NCBI GenBank assembly: GCA_049516155.1
Contig: JBEKTJ010000012.1
Location: 19,423-83,422 of the forward strand
DNA: 64,000 bases
Source of the DNA: Bog-159 sp049516155
Lineage (GTDB): Bacteria; Acidobacteriota; Terriglobia; Bryobacterales; Bryobacteraceae
Direction: 5' to 3'
Position 1 is the stretch's first letter, and every line of letters starts with the position of its first letter. Shown here one piece after another: positions 41,866-50,407 of the stretch. The position numbers were made by a program, and so were the translations under genes. The notes under the pieces are model-generated. The model searched no databases. It had not been told where the DNA came from and was given only the letters and a program-made list of their open reading frames with translations.

Positions 41866-42648
41866 ATGATACAAGCTGTGATTGCGTCAACTGCACGTAT
41901 TCATCCGGACGCCAAGATCGGGCCGGGCGTCATTATAGGGGATTTCTGCGTGGTGGAGACCGATGTGGAGATCGGCGCGGGCTGCGTGTTGGAACCTTAT
42001 GTCTTTGTGAAGCGCTGGACCACATTAGGGGAACGCAATCTGATCTCGGCGGGGACGGTGCTGGGAACCGATCCGCTGGACAAAGCCTTCGACGCCAGTG
42101 CGCGCAGCTATTTGCGGATCGGCAACGGCAACCGGATACGCGAGCATTACACCATTTCGCGCGGGACGCAACCGGAATCCGTGACGGAAATCGGGGACGA
42201 GAACTACATCATGACCTCCGGCCATATCGCACACAATTGCAAGATCGGCAACCGCACCGTGATTTGCAGTTGCGCACTGGTGGCGGGTTACGTGGAGGTG
42301 GAAGACCAGGCGTTCATCTCCGGTGGAGTGGTAGTACATCAGTATTCCAAGATCGGGCGGCTGGCCATGATCGGCGGCAACACACGTGTTAACAGCGACG
42401 TGCCGCCGTTTTTCCTATATTCGGGCTTCAACGTGACGGCGATGGGCCTGAACCTGGTGGGGCTAAAGCGGGCCGGATACAGGCAGGCGGATATTGCGGC
42501 GCTGAAGAAGGCGTACCAGATCCTGTATCGCTCGGGCCTGAAGCTGGCAGATGCGCTGGCGCGCATGGAGGCCGAAATCCCCACGCCGGAGACGCGCCAC
42601 CTGGTGGAGTTTGTGCGGCGCAGCGAGCGCGGAATCTGCCGCGAGTAG
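41866..42648 (+). CDS. lpxA: UDP-N-acetylglucosamine O-acyltransferase
   Basis: LpxA catalyses the first acylation in lipid A synthesis. The 260-residue protein starts MIQAVIASTARIHPDAKIGP and is built of hexapeptide repeats. The family signature NRIREHYTISRGTQPESVTE is present, as is the catalytic His in IMTSGHIAHNCKIGNRTVIC. The C-terminal helical domain begins about residue 190 (GLKRAGYRQADIAALKKAY). It is divergent from lpxD, an unusual layout because lpxD, fabZ and lpxA are normally co-oriented in Gram-negatives. No ribosome site is evident before the ATG. Confidence 0.96.
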   Translation: MIQAVIASTARIHPDAKIGPGVIIGDFCVVETDVEIGAGCVLEPYVFVKRWTTLGERNLISAGTVLGTDPLDKAFDASARSYLRIGNGNRIREHYTISRGTQPESVTEIGDENYIMTSGHIAHNCKIGNRTVICSCALVAGYVEVEDQAFISGGVVVHQYSKIGRLAMIGGNTRVNSDVPPFFLYSGFNVTAMGLNLVGLKRAGYRQADIAALKKAYQILYRSGLKLADALARMEAEIPTPETRHLVEFVRRSERGICRE

Positions 42649-42907
42649 CCCCGCGTAGTTCAGATTGCCCTCCATCCACCTTTGCCAGCATACGATTAAC
42701 AGTTCAGATAGAGAACAGGCGCAATCCATTGTATGCGCCCGCCTTTCACGCTATCTTTCTCCAGTGAGACAAGAGTTTACACGAACATCGAAACTCTGCT
42801 CGTCCGGCCAGGCCCACGAAATATAATCGGCGCCACTGCACCAAATGGCGTCGGTTTTGCGCATTTACGAATGTGGGGAAAAAACGACAGGAAGGAAGAA
42901 TAATTAA

Positions 42908-44236
42908 ATGCAATTGAGAAAAGGAAGTTCAGGACGCGGCCTAATGCGGGCCGCGAAACATTTGGCGAACGGCGCTCTTGCCGGGGCGATTGGATTGGCG
43001 GCGGCGACGTTGCTTCCGGCACAAGCTCCGGTGATGACCACGCTGTACACATTTACGGTAGGTTCGGCAGGATGGGACCCGTCGGGAAATCTGGTCCGCG
43101 ACGCAAATGGCGCGCTTTACGGCGTGACCAGCGGCGGCGGCGGAGTGTCCCCATTCTGCACGGACGGTTGCGGCGTCGTCTTCCAGTTAGCGCCTCCGGC
43201 GGTTTCTGGGGGCGCCTGGACGTACAACGTGCTTTATAGTTTTCAGGGCGAGGGCGATGGAGCCGGACCCAACGGGCCCCTAGTCTTCGATGCCCAAGGC
43301 AATTTGTACGGCACGACTGAGGGAGGAGGCGCAGTGGTTAACGAGGCGTATACTGGCACGGTATTCGAGTTGACCCCTCCCACTGTGCCCGGCGATCCGT
43401 GGACTCACACGATCCTGGCGACGTTTCCCACTGTGGCGCAAGGGGCCGCGCCGATTGGCGGCTTGGTCTTCGGCGCAGGCGGCGGGTTGTATGGCTTTGC
43501 CAGCCAGGGCGGATTTTTCGCCAGTGGAGACCTAGGTGGCGTGGCGTTTGAGTTGATGCCACCTGCGGGTGCTGGCGCCTGGAATTACAACGTCCTGCAC
43601 AGCTTTGACCCTAGCGTCGATGGATATCACCCTGCCGGGACACCGGTGTTCGACAACCATGGACGGCTCTACGGGGTCACGGCCGGCTCCCTAAGCGAAA
43701 CCGCGAGCGGCGAGCTGTTCGTTCTGACGCCGCCCGCGACTGCCGGGGACGCCTGGGGGGAACACTTGCTATACGGCACACCATATTCGGTCAGCGGCGT
43801 GGTATTCGGTCCCGATGGATCGCTCTATGGCGCCACAGAGTTAGGTGGCACGGGTTGTAGCGAAGGATGCGGGACGGTACTCCAGTTTCAGGCGCCGGCG
43901 ACCGCGGGCGGTACCTGGACCGAAAATGTGATTTATGCTTTTACCGGCGGCCACGATGGCTCGTTGCCTTTTAACCCGCCCGTGGTGAGCCCGAGCGGCA
44001 AAGTCTACGGCACAACCGACGAGGGCGGGAGCGCAGGCGCCGGAACTATCTATGAATTGACGCCACCCTCGACAACGGGCGCCGCATGGACCAAGTTGCT
44101 GCTGCATACCTTCGATGGCGGCGATGGGCGGTTTCCGCTCAACGGCATCATCCTCGCGCCGGGTGGTGTGATCTACGGCGTCACCAACCGTGGCGGCTCT
44201 GCCGGTGTGGGTGTCGTCTTCGAGCTGACCCTATAG
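42908..44236 (+). CDS. Exported GloVer-type tandem-repeat protein (copy 1)
   Basis: The 442-residue protein has a signal peptide (GALAGAIGLAAATLLPAQA). It carries about eight repeats with the pattern DxxGxLYGxTxxGG...GxVFxLxPP (NLVRDANGALYGVTSGGGG, FDAQGNLYGTTEGGGAV and FGPDGSLYGATELGGTG). These are 'GloVer'-type repeats common in soil bacteria and predicted to form a beta-propeller. A strong AGGAAGGA site precedes the ATG. The function is unknown; it is probably secreted or surface-associated. A paralogue follows 179 bp downstream, and both genes end in a similar hairpin terminator. Confidence 0.88.
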   Translation: MQLRKGSSGRGLMRAAKHLANGALAGAIGLAAATLLPAQAPVMTTLYTFTVGSAGWDPSGNLVRDANGALYGVTSGGGGVSPFCTDGCGVVFQLAPPAVSGGAWTYNVLYSFQGEGDGAGPNGPLVFDAQGNLYGTTEGGGAVVNEAYTGTVFELTPPTVPGDPWTHTILATFPTVAQGAAPIGGLVFGAGGGLYGFASQGGFFASGDLGGVAFELMPPAGAGAWNYNVLHSFDPSVDGYHPAGTPVFDNHGRLYGVTAGSLSETASGELFVLTPPATAGDAWGEHLLYGTPYSVSGVVFGPDGSLYGATELGGTGCSEGCGTVLQFQAPATAGGTWTENVIYAFTGGHDGSLPFNPPVVSPSGKVYGTTDEGGSAGAGTIYELTPPSTTGAAWTKLLLHTFDGGDGRFPLNGIILAPGGVIYGVTNRGGSAGVGVVFELTL

Positions 44237-44277
44237 TGTCGACCGCGGACTGGCAACCTCCCGAGGTTCTGCGTCCT

Positions 44278-44308
44278 AGCCCGCCCGGCAACTGCCGTGG
44301 CGGGCTTT
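44278..44308 (+). terminator. Hairpin terminator of GloVer copy 1
   Basis: An 8-bp perfect stem (AGCCCGCC, 44278-44285, with GGCGGGCT, 44299-44306) encloses a nested 5-bp stem (CGGCA/TGCCG) and is followed by TTT. A smaller hairpin (AACCTC/GAGGTT) precedes it. The same element recurs after the second GloVer gene. Confidence 0.75.
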
Positions 44309-44414
44309 GGTCTGTCCGCGAATAGGCCAGGAGCCGGGGGAGCCTGTCGGAGACTACCACAGGGACGCATTATCGGTCGGCTTCGCGCAAATTTTTCAGA
44401 CAAAAGGAATTTAC

Positions 44415-45719
44415 ATGAACAACGAGAGAAACTTTGGAAAACGGAGCCGATGGATGCCGGCCCTACGACTATTGACGTCCCTGGCGGGCGCAACGGCTTT
44501 ACTCGCACAGCACCCAGGGTACAACCAGATTTACAACTTTGGCGAAGCGGTCGGACCTACGGCGTTGGCCGGCACCGGCGGCACGCTGTACGGGGCGACT
44601 CAGACCGGAGGCGCCAACGGTTTGGGTAGTATATACTCCCTGACGCTGCCAGCAACGCCTGGGAACCCCTGGACCTATACTACGCTTTACGACTTCGGTT
44701 CTTATCCGTCGGACGGGACGTATCCGTTTGGCGTCGCCATCGGCGGCTATTCGGGAGGTCTCCCGGTTCTCTATGGAACAACCGAAAGCGGCGGAAAATT
44801 TGGCAAGGGCGCCGTCTTCAGCCTGGTCCCGCCGCCGACGCCAGGCGGTTCATGGACTGAGCACGTCCTGCACAGCTTTCACGGGACCGACGGATGGCTT
44901 CCCCTGGCGCCCCTCGCGGTGGACCTCAGGAACGGCGAACTGCCGGTACTTTACGGAACGACGGGGCAAGGCGGAGCTTCGACCGGAGTAGGCGGAGGTG
45001 AAGGAAGCGGCACGATATTTTCATTAACCCCTCCCACGACACAAGGTGGCGACTGGACTGAAAGCGTGCTCTATAGCTTCGTCGAGGACGGTACTGGAGG
45101 CCAAGTCCCGAACAACGTGGTTCTCGGCTAGGGGCCCGGCGGGGCGCCGGCGCTGTATGGGTTCGCCGTGATCGGCGGGACCCTCGGGGGCGGTGTGGTA
45201 TTCTCGCTCACCGAGGCGGCTGGCACTTGGACGTACGATGTTATCTACAACCTTCCGCCGAGCAGCGTGATCTCGAGCCCCACGGGTCTTACGCTCGGCG
45301 GCAATGGGGTCCTGTACGGCACTGCGGCGCCCGGTAGCGCGCCGGATTCCGGTGGAATAGTCTACTCGCTGACGCCACCCATATCGTCCGGGGGCGTCTG
45401 GACCGAAAACACGTTGTATTCATTCGGATCTGTGGCCGATGACGGCCTGGGCCCGCAATGCGTGGTAGTGGGAAACAACGGAAGCCTGTACGGGGTGACC
45501 TCGGATGGTGGAACCGGGGGATTTGGCACGGTGTTCTCGTTGACGCCGCCGGTGTCGTCCGGCGGTACATGGACCGAGGACCAAATCTACAGTTTTCCGT
45601 TTAACGGCGCGACGGGCGCACCAACGACTCTGGCAATCGGTCCGCACGGAGTACTGTATGGGACCACGAGCTACATCGGCGGCAGTACGGTTTCGGAGGT
45701 TTTCGCCATCGAACCTTAG
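44415..45719 (+). pseudogene. Exported GloVer-type tandem-repeat protein (copy 2), interrupted by in-frame TAG
   Basis: The frame starts at ATG 44415 after AAAGGA, with a signal peptide (RLLTSLAGATALLAQ), and carries GloVer repeats (GTLYGATQTGGANGLGSIYS and GNGVLYGTAAPGSAPDSGG). A TAG at 45129-45131 interrupts it after 238 codons. The same frame then continues without a shift to 45719 with four more repeats. Together the halves give about 434 codons, close to the 442 of copy 1. This fits a single nonsense mutation, a sequencing error or amber readthrough. The 238-residue N-terminal part could still be secreted. Confidence 0.8.
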
Positions 45720-45756
45720 CCACTCTCCAGCAACGCTCCCCAAGCTGTGGGGTCCT

Positions 45757-45790
45757 GGCCCGTCCGGCAAACTGCCGTGGCGGGCCTATT
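45757..45790 (+). terminator. Hairpin terminator of GloVer copy 2
   Basis: A stem GGCCCGTC (45757-45764) with GGCGGGCC (45779-45786), one G-T pair, encloses CGGCAAACTGCCG and is followed by TATTT. It is clearly homologous to the terminator at 44278-44308 and is preceded by a small hairpin (CCCCA/TGGGG). Confidence 0.75.
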
Positions 45791-45866
45791 TCAGTTTGTG
45801 CGAATGGCATCGCCGTTCCGTCGTGATACCGTGTGATGATAGCTGCGGTCTATTGTCCCCCTCCTT

Positions 45867-46268
45867 ATGACATTCGAAAAGCTGAAAGAATTTCTGCAAG
45901 AAATCCCCTTTAACGCGCACGTAGGACTCAGGTTGGTGCGGCTCAACAAAGACGGCGTGACCATCGAGTGCCGGTTGCGGCCCGAGTTGATGAACGGATC
46001 AGGTGTGCTGCATGGCGGGGTGACGGCGACGCTGGCCGACGTGGCGGTGGGCATGGCGCTGGCAAAGCACCTGGGCCGTCCGCGCGCCGCGACGACCGTC
46101 GAGATGAAGATCAACTATCTGCGGCCGGTGGCACAAGGCAAGGTCACGGCGCGGGCGCACTTGGTGAAGGTCGGCGCACGGCTTTGTTGCGGCCGCGTGG
46201 ATATCTTCGACGGTGGGAGAAGGCCAGCGGCGGTGGCGCTGGTAACCTACATGATCCTGGACACGTAA
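45867..46268 (+). CDS. PaaI-type hotdog-fold thioesterase
   Basis: The 133-residue protein has the hotdog core SGVLHGGVTATLADVAVGMA, with the HGG motif and the acidic residue in LAD. It then has TTVEMKINYLRPVAQGKVTA and ALVTYMILDT. PaaI-type enzymes hydrolyse acyl- or aryl-CoA thioesters. The substrate is unknown. Only three bases separate CTCCTT from the ATG, and no proper ribosome site is seen. It stands alone between a terminator and the RNA-binding protein gene. Confidence 0.88.
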   Translation: MTFEKLKEFLQEIPFNAHVGLRLVRLNKDGVTIECRLRPELMNGSGVLHGGVTATLADVAVGMALAKHLGRPRAATTVEMKINYLRPVAQGKVTARAHLVKVGARLCCGRVDIFDGGRRPAAVALVTYMILDT

Positions 46269-46455
46269 GTTACGGTGGGCCCATCGTTTAGATGAGCAAT
46301 TCTGCACAAATCCGGAGACGGAGAGTGCGCAAAGTTCTTTCGACGCGCGGCCTTAGTGTACGGAAATCTGGTATTATGGAATCGAATTTGATTTGCCCGC
46401 AACCTGGCCGAGAGTTGCGCCTAGTCTGCTCGCTTTCAAATACGAGGAGATCACC

Positions 46456-46803
46456 GTGAAGAAGATTTTTGTAGGCAACTTGGATTTCAAGGCGACGGAA
46501 GAATCCATCCGTTCGCTCTTCGAGCAGCACGGGACCGTGGAGCGCGTCAGCTTGATGACGGACCGCGATACCGGCCGGTCGCGCGGCTTTGCTTTCGTGG
46601 AGATGACAGACTCAGCCGAAGCGGAGCGCGCCATAGCCGCCTTAAACGGGTTTAACTTCGGCGGTCGCGCACTGAACGTCAATGAGGCCCGTCCGAAGGT
46701 GGAGGGTGGCGGGCATGGCGGTGGCGGCGGCGGTTTCCGTCCCGGGCGCGGCGGCGGGGGCGGTGGCGGCGGACCTCGCCAGCGCCGCGAGCCCCGCTGG
46801 TAA
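46456..46803 (+). CDS. RRM RNA-binding protein with Gly/Arg-rich tail
   Basis: The 115-residue protein starts at GTG 46456, six bases after GAGGAG. RNP2 is KKIFVGNLDF and RNP1 is RSRGFAFVEM, the canonical RRM motifs with aromatic contacts. The RRM covers about residues 1-80. The tail (GGGHGGGGGGFRPGRGGGGG, ending RREPRW) resembles cyanobacterial and acidobacterial Rbp proteins, which are cold-induced RNA chaperones or mRNA-targeting factors. The 187 bp upstream to the thioesterase gene could include a structured leader. Confidence 0.92.
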   Translation: MKKIFVGNLDFKATEESIRSLFEQHGTVERVSLMTDRDTGRSRGFAFVEMTDSAEAERAIAALNGFNFGGRALNVNEARPKVEGGGHGGGGGGFRPGRGGGGGGGGPRQRREPRW

Positions 46804-46845
46804 TCTGCCGGGCGGCCGCACGGGCGGTGCGCAAATTGACTTAGT

Positions 46846-46869
46846 CGTCGACCCAAGCGTCGACCCAAG
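46846..46869. repeat. Perfect 12-bp tandem repeat (CGTCGACCCAAG x2)
   Basis: Two exact copies lie directly end to end between the RRM gene and a small charged-protein gene. Such slippage repeats can alter spacing in a leader region. No function is apparent. Confidence 0.85.
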
Positions 46870-46896
46870 CCACGAGAAGAGCGAAAGAGGAACTTT

Positions 46897-47133
46897 ATGG
46901 CCATGAGATCTCGCACAACATTTAAGAAACGCCAAAAAGAACTCGCCCGCCAGGAGAAGCAGCGCGATAAAGCCGCGCGGCGGGTCCAGCGAAAGTTGGA
47001 GAAGGGCTCTCCGGGATCTGGGGACGGTCTATCGGACGAAGGATTGGACTTGGAAGACGATCTGGCCGAGGATGGCGACGACGAGTTGGAACCTGTCGCG
47101 CCATCCGTCGCCAGCGACAACGAAGCACATTGA
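46897..47133 (+). CDS. Small highly charged protein of unknown function
   Basis: The 78-residue protein follows an AAAGAGGAA ribosome site. It has a basic N-terminal half (RTTFKKRQKELARQEKQRDK) and an acidic C-terminal half (LEDDLAEDGDDELEPV). This two-charge layout suggests interaction with RNA or ribosomes on one side and a partner protein on the other; it also suggests an intrinsically disordered chain. It lies 93 bp after the RRM gene on the same strand and is plausibly co-transcribed with it. No family name can be given with certainty. Confidence 0.75.
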   Translation: MAMRSRTTFKKRQKELARQEKQRDKAARRVQRKLEKGSPGSGDGLSDEGLDLEDDLAEDGDDELEPVAPSVASDNEAH

Positions 47134-47143
47134 AGCTCGGTGG

Positions 47144-47180
47144 GTCGGCCATCCTGCCGACAGCGGCCAAGCATGGCCGC
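47144..47180. repeat. Double palindrome after the charged-protein gene
   Basis: GTCGGC/GCCGAC (6-bp stem, 47144-47161) is followed by GCGGCCA/TGGCCGC (7-bp stem, 47163-47180). It lies between convergent genes and may terminate transcription from both sides. The architecture resembles 10022-10053. Confidence 0.55.
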
Positions 47181-47185
47181 CCAAC

Positions 47186-47722
47186 TTACTGAGCTAGAGC
47201 TTTTTCGATGGCGGCAGTCACTTCCGGATCGTCGGGCTTGACCTTCGATTCAAAGCGGGCCACTATCGACCCGTCCTTGCCGATCAGGAACTTGGTGAAG
47301 TTCCATTTGATGTCGCCCCCTGTGGACTTCGTCAGATAGTCGTATAGCGGCGCAATATCCGCGCCCTTCACGGAGATCTTCGCGTACATCGGGAATGTCA
47401 CGCTGTACTTACGGGTGCAGAAGGTTTTGATTTCTTCATTGGTGCCAGGCTCCTGCGCGCCGAAATTGTTGGCCGGAAAACCAGCGACCACCAAACCCTG
47501 GCCCTTATACTTCTCATAGACCGCTTCAAGTTCCGTGTACTGCGGCGTGAAGCCGCACTTGCTGGCCACATTCACCAGCAGCAATACTTTTCCCTTGTAG
47601 GCGGCCAGCGGCGCGGGCGCACCGTCGATGGAGTTCAACGTGAATTCGTAAACGCTGGCGGCGCCGAACAGGGCCGCAGCGAAGACCACAAGCATAGAAG
47701 CAGACAGCAGCATTTTGAGCAT
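47186..47722 (-). CDS. Glutathione peroxidase family protein, exported
   Basis: The 178-residue protein has an N-terminal hydrophobic signal (MLKMLLSASMLVVFAAALFG). It keeps the family motifs LLVNVASKCGFTPQYTELE with catalytic Cys56, GFPANNFGAQEPG with the active-site Gln, and IKWNFTKFLIGKDGSIV with the active-site Trp and Asn. It is a cysteine rather than selenocysteine enzyme, usually thioredoxin-dependent in bacteria, which detoxifies peroxides; here it probably works in the periplasm. It is convergent with the charged-protein gene and follows the DUF4440 gene by 18 bp. Confidence 0.93.
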   Translation of the reverse strand: MLKMLLSASMLVVFAAALFGAASVYEFTLNSIDGAPAPLAAYKGKVLLLVNVASKCGFTPQYTELEAVYEKYKGQGLVVAGFPANNFGAQEPGTNEEIKTFCTRKYSVTFPMYAKISVKGADIAPLYDYLTKSTGGDIKWNFTKFLIGKDGSIVARFESKVKPDDPEVTAAIEKALAQ

Positions 47723-47740
47723 GAAACCAGTATACGCATT

Positions 47741-48196
47741 TTAGCTGCTGGTGTGGTCGTGGATGATCTTCCAGCCGTCGCGCCTCTTCCGCAGAATCAG
47801 CGTATAGCGCCCGGCGGCGTTTCCGCCGCCCGCGGTCGTGCGCTCCAAATGGAACTCGCCGGTGACCAGCGCCAGATCCGGCGTGAGCATGCGCACGTCG
47901 AGATTCGAGAATGAAAGCGTGCCCATGGCGTCGCGGGTCGGGTAGGCTTTACGATAGCGGGCCAGAATCGCCTGCACACCTCCGCGGACCACTTCCTTGC
48001 CGACAAAAGTCGTTTCCGGCGAATCGTCGTAGTATGCGGCGAACGCCGGCAGGTCGCCACGGTTCCAGGCTTCTTCGGATTGCGTCATCACGACGCGGAT
48101 GCCACTACTTTGCGTGGCGCTCTGCGCGGCGTGCTGCGCGAACGTCTGAGAGGGCAACAGGGAGAGAAGAAAGATCAGGCTGCACCAGCGGGACAT
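47741..48196 (-). CDS. Exported DUF4440/SnoaL-like (NTF2-fold) protein
   Basis: The 151-residue protein starts MSRWCSLIFLLSLLPSQTFA, a signal peptide. The domain includes QSEEAWNRGDLPAFAAYYDD, TTFVGKEVVRGGVQAILARY and the C-terminal GRYTLILRKRRDGWKIIHDH, typical of DUF4440 proteins with the NTF2 cone fold. Their ligands are mostly unknown. The ATG at 48196 is preferred over a TTG six codons upstream. It lies 18 bp before the glutathione peroxidase gene on the same strand and 27 bp after a large secreted protein gene, so all may belong to one unit. Confidence 0.85.
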   Translation of the reverse strand: MSRWCSLIFLLSLLPSQTFAQHAAQSATQSSGIRVVMTQSEEAWNRGDLPAFAAYYDDSPETTFVGKEVVRGGVQAILARYRKAYPTRDAMGTLSFSNLDVRMLTPDLALVTGEFHLERTTAGGGNAAGRYTLILRKRRDGWKIIHDHTSS

Positions 48197-48223
48197 AGAT
48201 ATAGCATAGTGCAAAGGTAGAGC

Positions 48224-50407
48224 TTAGCGGATGCTATACCAATAAGGCGTACGGCGGGCCGCTTCGCTCGCCGGATAGCGGCTATGGAGCATGCGGAACG
48301 CGCGTTTCACCCACTCGTCCGTCTGCGCATCGCCCCCGCAGGCATAATGACTGGCTCGTACCGAGAGGCGCAAAGCCTCGGGTACGCGTGGATCGTCCGG
48401 ATGCCCGCCTGCCCATAGGACGGTTTGCCGGGCCATGAAAGTTGAGGCCGCCGGAGCGTCGCCGAGCCGCGCCTGCTCCGCGCGAGCCGCGGCGCGCTGA
48501 TCCGCAGAAAGAAACCCGGCTTCCGGCGAAGCACCCTGATACAGCAATTCGAGCGGCGCGTTCATCGGCTGGCGCGCGGCCTTGGCCGTATCCGCGGGGC
48601 ACCACCAGTTGTCGCGGAAGGGATCGATCTTCGGCGTGGCTGTGAGGCGGCCCATGCCGGCATCGATCGAGGTTCGCATGCCGGGATTGTTCAGCATCAG
48701 CCACGCCGACGCGAATGTTCGCGTCTGATCGTCGGGCGCTGCCAGGTAACTGTCGAGGTATGGCTTCAGGTACGGGGCGAGCGATGCCAGCACCGGCGCG
48801 ATCGCGACCGCCGTATGGCTGTCATTGAGCAGGATGGACCGCACCCAAACGGCCCGCGCCGCCCGCAATTGCAGATTGGGCGGCAAGCTGGAATTCCGTG
48901 CGGCCAATATTAACAGCGCGAGCGGCGCCTGCCGATCCATTATCCGCGCCGCGTCATCGTCGAACTGCTGCTCGGGTCGCGAGGTGATGGGCGTTTCTCC
49001 CGAGTAGAAGCCTCCATAGGCGGTAGCGGCGGCAGTCCGCGGCGCGTGGCGCAGCAAGTCGTCCCAATCGCGCGCCACGCGCATGCGCTCCGCAAGGAAC
49101 AGATTGCGTGCGGTCACTGGCATCTTGCGGTCTAGAATGGCGTCCAGTCCGGCTCGCGCCTCGTCCCCTGGCATCAGGCGGAGCCGATGGAACTCCACCG
49201 TCAGAAACGCGGGCGAACCGTCCGGGACCTGCGCGGCGGCCGCCATCAACTCCGGGTTCGGCCCGTTAGCATAGGTCAGAGCGGCGACTAACCAAGGCAG
49301 CGAATGCTTGACCCGCCAGGCATCGAGCGCGTGGTCGGCGGGTCCCTTTTGGATGGTGGCGATCCACTCGGCGAGATCTTCATCACGCGGCGGCTCCTGG
49401 CTGCGGCTCGCATACTGGTCGAGCATGATCCGGTAGTCTTGCATCGCCCCCGCGACACCAGTTTTCTGCGTGGCGACCTCATGGGCCAGTTCGTCGATTG
49501 CCTGAGCCGGCTCCGTACGCGTGCGCAAGAAGCGCGACAGGCCGCGCGCGCTGTCGTGCCAGGCGGCGGCGTCCGGGTCGGCGATCGCTTTGCGCAGTTG
49601 CTCCTGGGCGGCCGGGGCAGCGGCGGCATCGACTACCGTGGCTTTGCGGATCAACGCGCGCGCGGCGAGATAGGGCGCGATACCGTGCCAGGGCGACGAG
49701 TGGTCGGCGGCGATCTTCAGGAAATCGACGGACGCCGCGTCGAACTGACCGGCGTAGAACTCCGCAGCCGCGATCTGGTAGGCGCGGTCCGCTCGCATCC
49801 AGGGCGCGGCGGCAGCCGGCAGAACTGACGGAATGAATGGTCCCACAGGCTGCGGTGGAGGCGCCCACGGTAGCGGCACAGAGCAATTCGCGAACACCTG
49901 GTCCTGCGCGGCCACCCAGGCTCTAAGTTCGTCGTGCGAAGCGCCGGCACGTCCGCGCGCGACCAGGGTGTCCGCCGCGTTACGGAACGCGTCGTCGGCG
50001 CAATTCAGGATATAAGAACGATCGGGCAGATACTTGAAGCAATCGATTTGATCCAGATGCGGCGCGCCCACTTGGTTACGCACCCGAAGCCATACCGGCA
50101 TCGACGGCGATCCTCTGTCGCCCCAAAAATCGGGACTCGCGGGTTTCGCGGTTAGCGCCTGCTGGTCGGCTTTGGTTAGACCGAGGCCTGTGAGATAACG
50201 ATAGGCGGCCATCAGATAGATGTGCCCGTACTGCGGTTGCAGGATGTCGAACTGGCCGCGGAAAAATTGCGCCTCGTCGATCGGGCCGATCTTGCTGGTG
50301 AACACGGTCTCGGGCAGGAATGGGCCGCAACTTGAAAGATCGCCCGGTGCCATCAACATCCCGGCCATCAGAAATACAATCAAGAGACTTAGAGCGCGCT
50401 TTGCCAT
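48224..50407 (-). CDS. Large exported helical-repeat protein of unknown function
   Basis: The 727-residue protein has a signal sequence (RALSLLIVFLMAGMLMAPGD). The rest is helix-rich, with Ala-rich segments and TPR-like character (YQIAAAEFYAGQFDAASVDF, HSSPWHGIAPYLAARALIRK and QIDCFKYLPDRSYILNCADD). It contains a few conserved-looking Cys and Trp residues (DNWWCPADTAKAARQP). No domain was recognised with confidence. Its start at 50407 lies inside the end of the upstream lipoprotein gene (19-bp overlap), implying coupled expression and a joint envelope role. A start 45 bp further upstream is possible but spoils the signal peptide. Confidence 0.75.
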   Translation of the reverse strand: MAKRALSLLIVFLMAGMLMAPGDLSSCGPFLPETVFTSKIGPIDEAQFFRGQFDILQPQYGHIYLMAAYRYLTGLGLTKADQQALTAKPASPDFWGDRGSPSMPVWLRVRNQVGAPHLDQIDCFKYLPDRSYILNCADDAFRNAADTLVARGRAGASHDELRAWVAAQDQVFANCSVPLPWAPPPQPVGPFIPSVLPAAAAPWMRADRAYQIAAAEFYAGQFDAASVDFLKIAADHSSPWHGIAPYLAARALIRKATVVDAAAAPAAQEQLRKAIADPDAAAWHDSARGLSRFLRTRTEPAQAIDELAHEVATQKTGVAGAMQDYRIMLDQYASRSQEPPRDEDLAEWIATIQKGPADHALDAWRVKHSLPWLVAALTYANGPNPELMAAAAQVPDGSPAFLTVEFHRLRLMPGDEARAGLDAILDRKMPVTARNLFLAERMRVARDWDDLLRHAPRTAAATAYGGFYSGETPITSRPEQQFDDDAARIMDRQAPLALLILAARNSSLPPNLQLRAARAVWVRSILLNDSHTAVAIAPVLASLAPYLKPYLDSYLAAPDDQTRTFASAWLMLNNPGMRTSIDAGMGRLTATPKIDPFRDNWWCPADTAKAARQPMNAPLELLYQGASPEAGFLSADQRAAARAEQARLGDAPAASTFMARQTVLWAGGHPDDPRVPEALRLSVRASHYACGGDAQTDEWVKRAFRMLHSRYPASEAARRTPYWYSIR

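Noticed and set aside
42649..42907. Possible small gene or RNA between lpxA and the first GloVer gene
   Set aside because: No coding frame of quality and no convincing structured RNA could be drawn by eye.
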